Source: Candidatus Altarchaeales archaeon A3 (GTDB lineage Archaea > Altiarchaeota > Altiarchaeia > Altiarchaeales > Altiarchaeaceae). Taken from it: DNA of 7,543 bases. The notes beneath the pieces are model-generated. The model was not told the DNA's origin. It did not search any database and saw only the letters and a program-made list of their open reading frames with translations. Each line of letters starts with the position of its first letter. Position 1 is the first letter of the stretch. The stretch spans positions 1 through 7,543 of the forward strand of contig MTER01000021.1 of the NCBI GenBank assembly GCA_002083985.1. The letters run 5' to 3'. The position numbers and the translations under genes were made by a program. Positions 1 to 5,904 of the stretch are shown one piece after another.

Positions 1-627
1 GGTAAATGCGATAATGACCGGGTAGAATATACTTGTGTAAAATTAACTGATTGCCGGAATAATAAAATTGAAGAATTTAATAATAATTATTTTCCTGACT
101 TGTATCTAGAATCCAAAGGAACAAATATGGTTGACGGGGTCGCAGCTTCATATTATGGATTTTCAAATATCGGCTTGGTAATTCATAGATGTAAATATGA
201 AAACGGCGGTGATTTTCCGGATTTCTTATTAAGCCAAACACTGAAAGCATTCGGAAAAAAATTCGGCAAAGATAAATTTGATTTGCTTGTTTATGCTCCT
301 CCTACAGAGTCGGGGGATTTGGTTAAAAATTTTGCTGAAAAGATTTCTTATGCCTTAAAGATTCCTATTTCCCACAAACTCAAAAAAATAAGGGCTACAA
401 AACCACAAAAGATCTTTCAAAACAGTATTTTAAAAAAAGATAATGTAATGGATGCATTTGAGTATGAATCCCCTCAGGATATTAAAGGAAAGTCAATTTT
501 GATAGCAGATGATATCTTTGACAGCGGACACACCATAAAAGAAATTGGCAGATATTTTACTAAATTAGGGGCAGTAAAAATAGCTCCTTTAACAATAGCT
601 AAAACAATCGGAGGTGATTTATCATGA
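1..627 (+). CDS. C-terminal part of a gene ending in a ComF-like phosphoribosyltransferase domain (probable RecQ-helicase/PRTase fusion), 5' partial
   Basis: The frame is open from base 1, so the gene probably begins upstream of the window. The last ~165 residues are a type I phosphoribosyltransferase domain of the ComF class. It has the YYGFSN.GLVIHRCKYENGGD entry segment typical of ComF (Y-x-G then HR.KY), a substrate loop region, and the PRPP-binding motif ILIADDIFDSGHT with its acidic pair encoded at 508-513. The first ~40 residues contain KCDN followed by two more cysteines (C3, C12, C18 of the visible part), reminiscent of the zinc-binding tail of RecQ helicases (CGxCDxC). From memory, RecQ-like helicases with a C-terminal PRTase occur next to DprA-like genes, so a RecQ fusion is my preferred reading, but the helicase itself is not visible. 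Alternative: a stand-alone PRTase starting at ATG 127, preceded by AAAGGA at 115-120. That would leave only eight residues before the Y-x-G motif, so I think it less likely. The stop overlaps the next start (ATGA). Confidence 0.75.
   Translation, partial: GKCDNDRVEYTCVKLTDCRNNKIEEFNNNYFPDLYLESKGTNMVDGVAASYYGFSNIGLVIHRCKYENGGDFPDFLLSQTLKAFGKKFGKDKFDLLVYAPPTESGDLVKNFAEKISYALKIPISHKLKKIRATKPQKIFQNSILKKDNVMDAFEYESPQDIKGKSILIADDIFDSGHTIKEIGRYFTKLGAVKIAPLTIAKTIGGDLS
610..618 (+). promoter_or_regulatory. Strong Shine-Dalgarno for the DprA-like gene
   Basis: GGAGGTGAT ends five bases before ATG 624 and is an almost full-length match to the 16S 3' end. It lies inside the end of the upstream PRTase gene and fixes the downstream start. 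With the ATGA stop/start overlap at 624-627 it indicates translational coupling. The genes at 2109, 4511 and 5905 have nothing comparable. Confidence 0.8.
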
Positions 628-1559
628 TTAATAGACAGGAAATACCCAGCCTAATGGCATTAACCCACACACAGGGATGGAACTATGAACAAATTAACAA
701 TCTATTCACAAAAATTAATCGTAATGCAAAAAGTAGCATTGCAGAATTCTTTTGTTTGTCCTCAAAAGAATGGTCGGATCATTTCGGATTAAGCAAAAAA
801 GAAACAGATCATTTAGAAAATGTTAAAAAAGAAATACCAAAATACTCTTTTCTGGCAGAAGATTTATTTGCACAGGGATATGAAATAATTCTAATAAATT
901 CTCCGGAATATTCTGAAACATTAAAAGAAAATTTAGGATCCAAATCCCCACCTCTTATTTATGTGAAAGGAAATAAAAATCTATTAAAAGAAAATTTGGT
1001 CGCAATTGTTGGCTCAAGGGACGCATCGGAAATCGCATTGAAATTTACTGACAACATTGCAATGTTAGCGTCAGGAAAACACAAAGTAGTAGTAAGCGGA
1101 TTTGCCAGAGGTGTAGACAGACAGGCATTGGACTCCGCACTTAAATATAAAGGTAAAGGTCTTATCGTATTGCCGCAGGGAATAATGACTTTTTATTCAG
1201 GATTTAAAAACTATTACAAACAAATTGTTGAAGGAAATGTTTTGGTCTTAAGCACATTTTTTCCGAAAGCACTGTGGAGTGTAGAGTTAGCAATGGCAAG
1301 GAATTCTGTAATATATGGTCTGGCAGGAGAAATTTATGTGGCGGAATCGAATGAAACAGGCGGAACATGGTCAGGTGTCATGGATGGCATAAGAAAGGGA
1401 AGAAAGATATATGTCAGAAAACCCGAATCTTATGAAAATAAAGCAAATGATAAATTAATAGACCTGGGAGTTATTCCGGTCAGTTTTGAGGGGCGGCCAG
1501 TTTTAGAATATAAATCACTGTCTCCAGAAATTTGCATGGTTAAAGAAAAACATGAATAA
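624..1559 (+). CDS. dprA: DprA/Smf-like DNA-processing protein (RecQ/PRTase-associated type)
   Basis: The 311-residue protein has a helical N-terminal region (~1-75, possibly HhH-like) and then a DprA-type Rossmann domain. Visible motifs are VAIVGSR (126-132), VVSGFARGVDRQA with S158, G159, R162 and D165, an IVLPQGI segment, ARN..IYGLA, and a glycine-rich GGTWSG (246-251). The family binds single-stranded DNA, and canonical DprA loads RecA during transformation. The GGTW variant, and the absence of a DprA-type C-terminal winged helix, suit the stand-alone DprA-like subgroup found beside RecQ/PRTase genes rather than competence DprA. The start is fixed by a strong Shine-Dalgarno at 610-618, and the ATG overlaps the upstream stop. 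The coupling implies a joint function with the PRTase/helicase in processing DNA, perhaps foreign DNA. That role is inference; the fold assignment is firm. Confidence 0.85.
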   Translation: MINRQEIPSLMALTHTQGWNYEQINNLFTKINRNAKSSIAEFFCLSSKEWSDHFGLSKKETDHLENVKKEIPKYSFLAEDLFAQGYEIILINSPEYSETLKENLGSKSPPLIYVKGNKNLLKENLVAIVGSRDASEIALKFTDNIAMLASGKHKVVVSGFARGVDRQALDSALKYKGKGLIVLPQGIMTFYSGFKNYYKQIVEGNVLVLSTFFPKALWSVELAMARNSVIYGLAGEIYVAESNETGGTWSGVMDGIRKGRKIYVRKPESYENKANDKLIDLGVIPVSFEGRPVLEYKSLSPEICMVKEKHE

Positions 1560-1622
1560 ATAAGTAAAATTATGTGAGGCGATAATTAAGGAGAATAAAT
1601 TAATTACAACACATTCCAAAAT

Positions 1623-1698
1623 TTCGTTACCGGCAAACTCTATAAGTGTAAGATTATGCATACTGTCCGACAATTCAAATTTTTCTTTTTGTAACGAA
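1623..1698. repeat. Inverted repeat, 8-bp perfect arms, intergenic
   Basis: TTCGTTAC (1623-1630) is matched by its reverse complement GTAACGAA (1691-1698), with a 60-base loop. The arms extend to AATT with one bulged T. The right arm begins directly after the oligo-T tract. It could be a transcript-end structure, but the long loop makes this weak. Confidence 0.35.
1680..1690 (+). terminator. Oligo-T tract, candidate archaeal terminator of the PRTase-dprA unit
   Basis: TTTTTCTTTTT lies ~120 bases after the dprA-like stop. Archaeal RNA polymerase terminates at T-rich tracts without needing a hairpin, and this is the clearest + strand T-run before the next gene. Confidence 0.35.
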
Positions 1699-2069
1699 TT
1701 GATGGGCTAACAATAAAATGTTCATAAAATTATGATTTAGGCATACAAAGCTACCTCTGAATAAGTTAATTGTCCTGAAAAAACACGATGGCAAAATGGC
1801 TATCAAAGGCAATAAAAAAGCACAATAATCTATGAAACCCTTTTGAGGGATTAAAGAAGTTTAGGTAATATGAGAATTAGTTACAAAGTCAATTGATTGC
1901 CACATCTTTAAACGGTTGTAGAAATCAGCACAGCAATCCGTTATAATCAGAAAAATATTAAAGAGGAGTTAATATCGGTGATTGTTGACAATTTATGTTT
2001 GAGTAGCTAAACAAATAAGTGTTTTTAAATTCAGGATTTTAATATATAACAAATCAGAAAACTAAATGG

Positions 2070-2083
2070 TTTTTTAAAATAAA
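2070..2083 (+). promoter_or_regulatory. Candidate TATA-box region for the MBL mosaic gene
   Basis: TTTTTTAAAATAAA is centred about 32 bases before ATG 2109, where an archaeal TATA element for a leaderless or near-leaderless mRNA would lie. A second AT-rich match (TTATAAAATTTA, 2088-2099) is too close to the start for that role. No Shine-Dalgarno precedes the ATG (TTCCCCAAAATG). The high AT content makes this a weak call. Confidence 0.25.
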
Positions 2084-2108
2084 CATATTATAAAATTTAT
2101 TCCCCAAA

Positions 2109-4451
2109 ATGACAATTAATCCGTTTAAAAACAATGATCTTATTGAATTAGAAAAAAAAATAATACATGGATTACAGATAAAGAACTATGAGGGCATTAA
2201 AAAACTCAGCACAGAAGGAATTCAGATGGCCATAGATACCGGCGAGAAAGCGGATGAAGATTTTTTTAATGGCATTCTTAAGCATGGAGTGGACAATAAA
2301 AAAGAGAGGTTTCTGTTTAGGTGGGATGATGTTCCGGAAAATAATAGAGAACTCATGAAATTTTTAATAGACAAGTTAAAAATAGAATGGGTGGAATATG
2401 TGTATTTGTTTTGTTGGGATGATATTCCAAAAAACAACGAAGATATTATAAAATTTTTAAGAGACAAGTTAAAAATAGAATGGGTGGAAAAAAGTATTCC
2501 TTTATTCGGATATTCTAAAGACAATCTTAGTAATATATCAATCAAAAAAGATGATAATGATGAAACAATAACTATTGAAAAGGAAACAAATTCGATCATA
2601 TTCAAACTCAACAAAAGAGAAAAAAAGGTAACATTAGAAGCAGTGGGTAAGGCATATAAATATATATTAAAAGAAGAGAACGGTAAGCTAAAAGTATATG
2701 ATGTCCCATCAATCAGCAAAGGAAATAAAAATAAAAGTATAAACATCACAAAAGACAACAACTCGCTCGTATTCAAACTTAATAAAACACAAAAGAAAGT
2801 AACTTTAGAAATTGCCTGCGGCATTTCAAAAACGAAATTTTTGAAATCTCATAACGGAAGTGATGTGATTTCAAAAACGAAATTTTTGAAAGACACGAAC
2901 GATGGCGGGTGTAAGACATACGAATATATTTTAGAAGAGGAAGGAGATAAACTAAACATATACGAAGAGAAAAAAGATGCGATTGAATTTTTAAAAGAAG
3001 CGATAAAAAAGGAGGAAAATTTTTTATTTGCCCACTATGTTATAGGATTTATATATAATGAACTAAATGATTACAATTCCGCAAAGGAAGAATTTATAAA
3101 ATGTATAAGTATAGATAAAAATTTTGCAGATGCCTATTTTGACCTGGGAGTTGTATTAAAAAATATAGGAAATTTTGCAGATGCGGTTAATTATTTTAGA
3201 AAATCGGTTGAATTTTATGAAAAGACAAATTATAATAGGGCAATAGATGCAAACTGGTGGATAAAGAATATTGAAGGTCTTAAAAGTGATGGAGGATTAG
3301 GGAGAAGTGCAGAAGAAAATGTTATTGATGTAATTGTTGAGGATTTAAGAGACAGAAAGGAGAAATTATTTAAATATATTAATGAAAAAGAAGATAAACT
3401 CAAAAATTTTGTTTCTGCAAAAAAAACTATAACGAAGGATAAAAATTTCATAGTTGTTTTAAGAAGGTGGAATTCTTACACTCCCGCGTTGTCATCTGAT
3501 ATTGAAAGAAGAAAAGGAGGAGGATATTTTTTGTCATGGGATGGGCGAGGAATAGTTATAGATCCCGGATTTAATTTTATAGAAAATTTTTTCGCAAATG
3601 GATTCAACATTTCGGACATTGATGCAATATTCATTTCTCATAGCCACCTTGACCATACGAGCGATTTTGAATCTTTAATGACTTTGCTTTTTGAGCGTAA
3701 TGATAATCTTCCGCAGGAGGAAAAAAAACAAATTGATCTGTTTTTAAATTTCTCATCGCTGAATAAATTTGCAAACCTGCTGTCCCTTGATAAGTCGGCA
3801 GTAAGAAAAATTTATATAATCCAGCCTGGAATTATTGCTGATTTGAGTATTCAATACGGATTTATACTCTCGCCGACAAAGGCAAAACACAGGGAGTTAT
3901 GGGGTGATGAATATTCGGTCGGGCTAATATTTGACCTCATAGATGCAGATGACAAAAAGAAGAAATTTAAACTGGGAATGACAATAGATACAGGTTATAC
4001 AAACGATATTGGGGCACAATTTAAAGACTGTGATATTTTAATTGCACATATCGGTTCAATAAAGGAAAAAGAATTTGATTTGAATTTAAATTTAAATGAA
4101 CGGCTGTATAAAAATCACCTCGGTTTGATAGGAACGACAAAAATTATTAAAGATGCATCCCCACGACTGGCAGTTATTTCAGAATTCGGGGAAGAACTCG
4201 GAAGTTTAAGGATAGATATATCTAAGGCAATTGAAGGCGTCATTAAAGACAGACGGAGTAAAAGATGCATTCCCGGAGACATAGGAATGAAAATTTCTTT
4301 GCCTGAGATTAAAATCAGGTGTGATATGTGCAGCAAGGAAAAAGGAGAGGATATTTTTGTTGATATGAGCGAAATAAATGCAATATATTTTCCTGATGAA
4401 GTGCCAGGCGATCCGGGAAAACTGACTTATTTGTGTAAGAAGCACTTTTGA
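2109..4451 (+). CDS. Large mosaic protein: tandem N-terminal repeats, TPRs, metallo-beta-lactamase hydrolase domain and C-terminal zinc-site candidate
   Basis: This 780-residue soluble protein shows no signal peptide or membrane span. Residues ~68-127 hold two ~31-residue WDD(V/I)P...LKIEWVE repeats. Residues ~154-285 hold two copies of a beta-rich module (FKLNK...KKVTLE...Y.YIL.EE..KL.(V/I)Y), the second interrupted by a palindrome-bearing insert at ~239-264. TPR units follow at ~303-336 and ~337-370, then a charged helical linker. From ~468 an MBL-fold domain begins: GGGYFLSW..RGIVIDPGFNF, the metal motif H511-S-H513-L-D515-H516, D627 in TIDTGY, H647 in AHIGS and H670 in NHLGL, followed by AVISEFGEELG. 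All usual dinuclear-metal ligands appear present, so a hydrolase (phosphoesterase or nuclease-like) is expected; the substrate is unknown. The tail has C738-x2-C741 and C776-x2-H779, a likely zinc site. There is no beta-CASP-like insert. The start is the first ATG, with no Shine-Dalgarno. The domain mix suggests a sensor-effector protein, perhaps in stress or defence; that is inference. Confidence 0.85.
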   Translation: MTINPFKNNDLIELEKKIIHGLQIKNYEGIKKLSTEGIQMAIDTGEKADEDFFNGILKHGVDNKKERFLFRWDDVPENNRELMKFLIDKLKIEWVEYVYLFCWDDIPKNNEDIIKFLRDKLKIEWVEKSIPLFGYSKDNLSNISIKKDDNDETITIEKETNSIIFKLNKREKKVTLEAVGKAYKYILKEENGKLKVYDVPSISKGNKNKSINITKDNNSLVFKLNKTQKKVTLEIACGISKTKFLKSHNGSDVISKTKFLKDTNDGGCKTYEYILEEEGDKLNIYEEKKDAIEFLKEAIKKEENFLFAHYVIGFIYNELNDYNSAKEEFIKCISIDKNFADAYFDLGVVLKNIGNFADAVNYFRKSVEFYEKTNYNRAIDANWWIKNIEGLKSDGGLGRSAEENVIDVIVEDLRDRKEKLFKYINEKEDKLKNFVSAKKTITKDKNFIVVLRRWNSYTPALSSDIERRKGGGYFLSWDGRGIVIDPGFNFIENFFANGFNISDIDAIFISHSHLDHTSDFESLMTLLFERNDNLPQEEKKQIDLFLNFSSLNKFANLLSLDKSAVRKIYIIQPGIIADLSIQYGFILSPTKAKHRELWGDEYSVGLIFDLIDADDKKKKFKLGMTIDTGYTNDIGAQFKDCDILIAHIGSIKEKEFDLNLNLNERLYKNHLGLIGTTKIIKDASPRLAVISEFGEELGSLRIDISKAIEGVIKDRRSKRCIPGDIGMKISLPEIKIRCDMCSKEKGEDIFVDMSEINAIYFPDEVPGDPGKLTYLCKKHF
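2304..2489 (+). repeat. Tandem 93-bp in-gene duplication (two ~31-residue repeats)
   Basis: Two copies with W72 and W103 as equivalent positions give an exact 93-base period. The 3' parts (2358-2396 and 2451-2489) are 39 bases long and differ at a single base, while the 5' parts have diverged more. This suggests recent duplication or gene conversion of the 3' part. The encoded consensus is WDD(V/I)P.NN...(M/I)KFL..KLKIEWVE. Confidence 0.85.
2823..2891 (+). repeat. Exact 24-nt direct repeat, each copy a 9+5+9 palindrome, inside an in-frame insert
   Basis: Identical 24-base units occur at 2823-2846 and 2868-2891, a 45-base (15-codon) period. Each contains TTTCAAAAA - CGAAA - TTTTTGAAA, a perfect 9-bp inverted repeat with a 5-base loop, and each encodes ISKTKFLK. 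Against the first beta module of the same protein, where five residues separate VTLE from YKYIL, the second module has ~36 residues between VTLE and YEYIL. The repeats therefore lie within a ~31-residue insertion that keeps the frame. Confidence 0.8.
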
Positions 4452-4480
4452 AATTTTGTCTTCTAATTTAAATTTTAACA

Positions 4481-4488
4481 TAAATTTA
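4481..4488 (+). promoter_or_regulatory. Candidate TATA box for the DHQ synthase gene
   Basis: TAAATTTA is centred ~26 bases before ATG 4511, the distance expected when an archaeal transcript begins at or next to the start codon. The 59-base gap has no Shine-Dalgarno. The surrounding sequence is so AT-rich that the exact box is uncertain. Confidence 0.3.
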
Positions 4489-4510
4489 ACCAAATATTAA
4501 CAAACTTAAA

Positions 4511-5596
4511 ATGACCAAGCAAATTTTTATTGATTTGAGGGGCATTGAATGGGAAGTAAAGAAAAGATACATCACTTATGCTATTGAGAAAAATTTTGAC
4601 GGAATTATTGCAGATTCAGATGACCTGGAAAGGATAAGAAAATTAGGCAAAATAAAGGTCTTTTCGGAAAATTTAAACTCCGATTATGTGCTTACCTCGG
4701 ATGCAGAAATTTTGAAGCGGCTGGATAAGAAAAAGGCATTTTACAAAAGGATAGAAAATAAGGATGACGAGAGAGAGGTTGTATTTATGAAAAATTTTGC
4801 CGATTACTTTTTGGTTGAAACAAGCAACTGGAAGGTTATACCCTTGGAAAATTTAATTTCGGAAATTAAGAGCGGAATAATAGCAGAAGTTGGAAATTTT
4901 GACGATGCAATGACTGCTTTAAGCACTCTTGAAAAGGGATGCGACGGAATAGCAATAACTACACTTGATATAAATGAAATTAAAAAAATTGCTGAATATG
5001 TAAGCGAAACATACCAAACAACAGCAGCAATACCTTTAACCCTTGTAAAAATTAAAACCATAAAGAAATTAGATATGGGTGACAGGGTATGTATTGATAC
5101 TGCATCAATGCTCAAAATCGGAGAAGGGATGTTGATTGGCTCGCAAAGTAACGGATTGTTTTTGATTCACAGCGAAACGCTCGAATCGGAATATGTAAAT
5201 TCAAGACCTTTCAGAGTAAATGCAGGTGCAGTCGGTTTGTATATCCTATGTCCGGGGGGAAAAACAAAATATTTAAGCGAAGTAAGTGCAGGCGATGAAA
5301 TGTTGATTGTTGACCTGAATGGAAATACGCGAAAAGCGTATGTTGTGAGGTCAAAAATTGAAAGCAGGCCATTAATATTAATTGAAGCAGTAGGAAAAAT
5401 TGAGGAGAAAGGAGTTATTGAAGAAAGGACAATAAAAATTTTACTTCAGAATGCAGAAACAATACGGTTAATTAATAAAGACGGAAGGCCGGTTTCCATT
5501 ACTGAATTAAAGGTCGGAGATGAAATCCTGGCATATCTTGAAGAGGGAGGAAGGCATTTCGGAACAAAGGTTGATGAGACGATTATTGAGAGATGA
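4511..5596 (+). CDS. aroB': 3-dehydroquinate synthase II (archaeal type, ADH-utilising)
   Basis: The enzyme performs NAD+-dependent oxidative deamination and cyclisation of 2-amino-3,7-dideoxy-D-threo-hept-6-ulosonate to 3-dehydroquinate. It replaces the DAHP/AroB route in archaeal aromatic amino acid synthesis, and its usual partner is ADH synthase. At 361 residues it is full length. The family signature is clear: GDRVCIDTASMLKIGEGMLIGS, GLFLIHSETLES.YV..RPFRVNAG, PGGKTKYLSEV.AGDE, LLQNAETIRL, and the closing RHFG...ETIIER. The N-terminal half (DLRGIEWEVKKRYITYAIE) also matches, with a WKVIPLENLI segment. One departure is that the block usually read NAG.VHAY is NAGAVGLY here, with the histidine replaced by glycine. 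ATG 4511 starts the expected N-terminus and has no Shine-Dalgarno. It lies 59 bases after the MBL gene but probably has its own promoter. No other shikimate gene is in the window. Confidence 0.95.
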   Translation: MTKQIFIDLRGIEWEVKKRYITYAIEKNFDGIIADSDDLERIRKLGKIKVFSENLNSDYVLTSDAEILKRLDKKKAFYKRIENKDDEREVVFMKNFADYFLVETSNWKVIPLENLISEIKSGIIAEVGNFDDAMTALSTLEKGCDGIAITTLDINEIKKIAEYVSETYQTTAAIPLTLVKIKTIKKLDMGDRVCIDTASMLKIGEGMLIGSQSNGLFLIHSETLESEYVNSRPFRVNAGAVGLYILCPGGKTKYLSEVSAGDEMLIVDLNGNTRKAYVVRSKIESRPLILIEAVGKIEEKGVIEERTIKILLQNAETIRLINKDGRPVSITELKVGDEILAYLEEGGRHFGTKVDETIIER

Positions 5597-5617
5597 AAGG
5601 ATTAAATTTAATGAATA

Positions 5618-5689
5618 TGCTCAATAAAGAGTGGAGGTTACTCGTTATTTTTTGACGGTTACGAGTGATTTACCACTTAATATTGAGCA
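5618..5689. repeat. Long imperfect hairpin downstream of DHQ synthase
   Basis: TGCTCAATA (5618-5626) pairs with TATTGAGCA (5681-5689). After two mismatches the stem continues through AGTGG/CCACT and on through TTACTCGT/ACGAGTGA with G-T wobbles and one bulged A, leaving a 15-base loop (5646-5660) rich in T. About 25 base pairs form in total. It begins 22 bases after the DHQ synthase stop. It could be a 3' UTR structure, a small structured RNA or a palindromic element. Similar sequences flank it (5596-5609 and 5696-5710, AAAG[G/A]ATTAAA...). Confidence 0.7.
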
Positions 5690-5806
5690 AGTTCTAAAGA
5701 ATTAAAATTTGATAAGTTAAAGTTAGTTGCCTCATTTAAAAAGTTCCTGAAATTGCTTGAAAACTAAATAATAATTTACCTTAAATTTTAATTTCATTAA
5801 AAATTA

Positions 5807-5865
5807 GTAACTATTCAGCAGCCCAAAAAATTACGGATAAATTTTTTGGGTGGCTGAATAGTTAC
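5807..5865. repeat. 59-bp near-perfect palindrome, MITE-like
   Basis: The arms are 26 bases (5807-5832 and 5840-5865) around a 7-base loop (ACGGATA). The only imperfections are one A-G mismatch and one G-T wobble. The arm begins GTAACTATTCAGC and ends CCCAAAAAATT. AAAAATTA abuts the left end (5799-5806) and recurs one base beyond the right end (5868-5875), a possible 8-bp target-site duplication. It ends ~40 bases before nnr. Confidence 0.75.
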
Positions 5866-5904
5866 CAAAAAATTAATTCAAATACAAAACGAAAATTTTT
5901 CACA

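Larger units (their letters stand above)
1560..2108. other. 549-base intergenic region, no convincing gene; possible decayed coding DNA
   Basis: No ORF with a plausible start exists here. Several short stretches look coding-like but lie in different frames and are cut by stops. On the + strand these are ~1564-1710, ~1742-1827 (a Lys-rich segment ending KGNKKAQ) and ~1913-2008 (ending ...NLCLSS). On the - strand ~60 open codons span about 1855 down to 1670. An AAGGAG-like motif at ~1589-1594 and an AGAGGAG at ~1961-1967 are not followed by usable genes. This pattern fits a frameshifted, decayed gene or mobile-element remnant, but I recognise no parent family. The region also holds an oligo-T tract and an inverted repeat, listed separately. 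Confidence 0.45.
5597..5904. other. 308-base intergenic region with two large hairpins
   Basis: I see no coding sequence here. The region holds two unrelated inverted-repeat structures (5618-5689 and 5807-5865) separated by ~117 AT-rich bases. A further AT-only inverted repeat is present (5700-5710 with 5783-5793). No Shine-Dalgarno precedes nnr; AT-rich 5867-5878 is at a suitable distance for a weak TATA element. Confidence 0.6.

Noticed and set aside
1521..1667. Short minus-strand frame (MHNLTLIEFAGNEIL...) running into the dprA-like gene
   Set aside because: About 48 codons, no Shine-Dalgarno or recognised family, and it overlaps the real gene; kept only as part of the decayed-region observation.
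1560..2108. CRISPR array or tRNA in the gap
   Set aside because: No regularly spaced repeats and no cloverleaf or T-loop motif were seen.
2222..2824. 200-codon minus-strand open frame opposite the MBL gene
   Set aside because: It is a shadow of a strongly supported + strand gene. Its Leu/Ser/Phe-rich composition is what antisense of Lys/Glu-rich codons gives, and it has no start signal or recognisable motif.
3230..5115. Further minus-strand open frames (3230-3451, 4115-4336, 4206-4493, 4804-5115)
   Set aside because: All lie opposite conserved domains of the MBL and DHQ synthase genes, have no start signals and show antisense-type composition.
5571..5600. TGATGA near the end of DHQ synthase as a C/D-box RNA C motif
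   Set aside because: The preceding purine is missing, no properly spaced D box was found, and the motif lies in conserved coding sequence.
5700..5793. AATTAAAATTT / AAATTTTAATT inverted repeat
   Set aside because: Made only of A and T in an AT-rich spacer; likely by chance.
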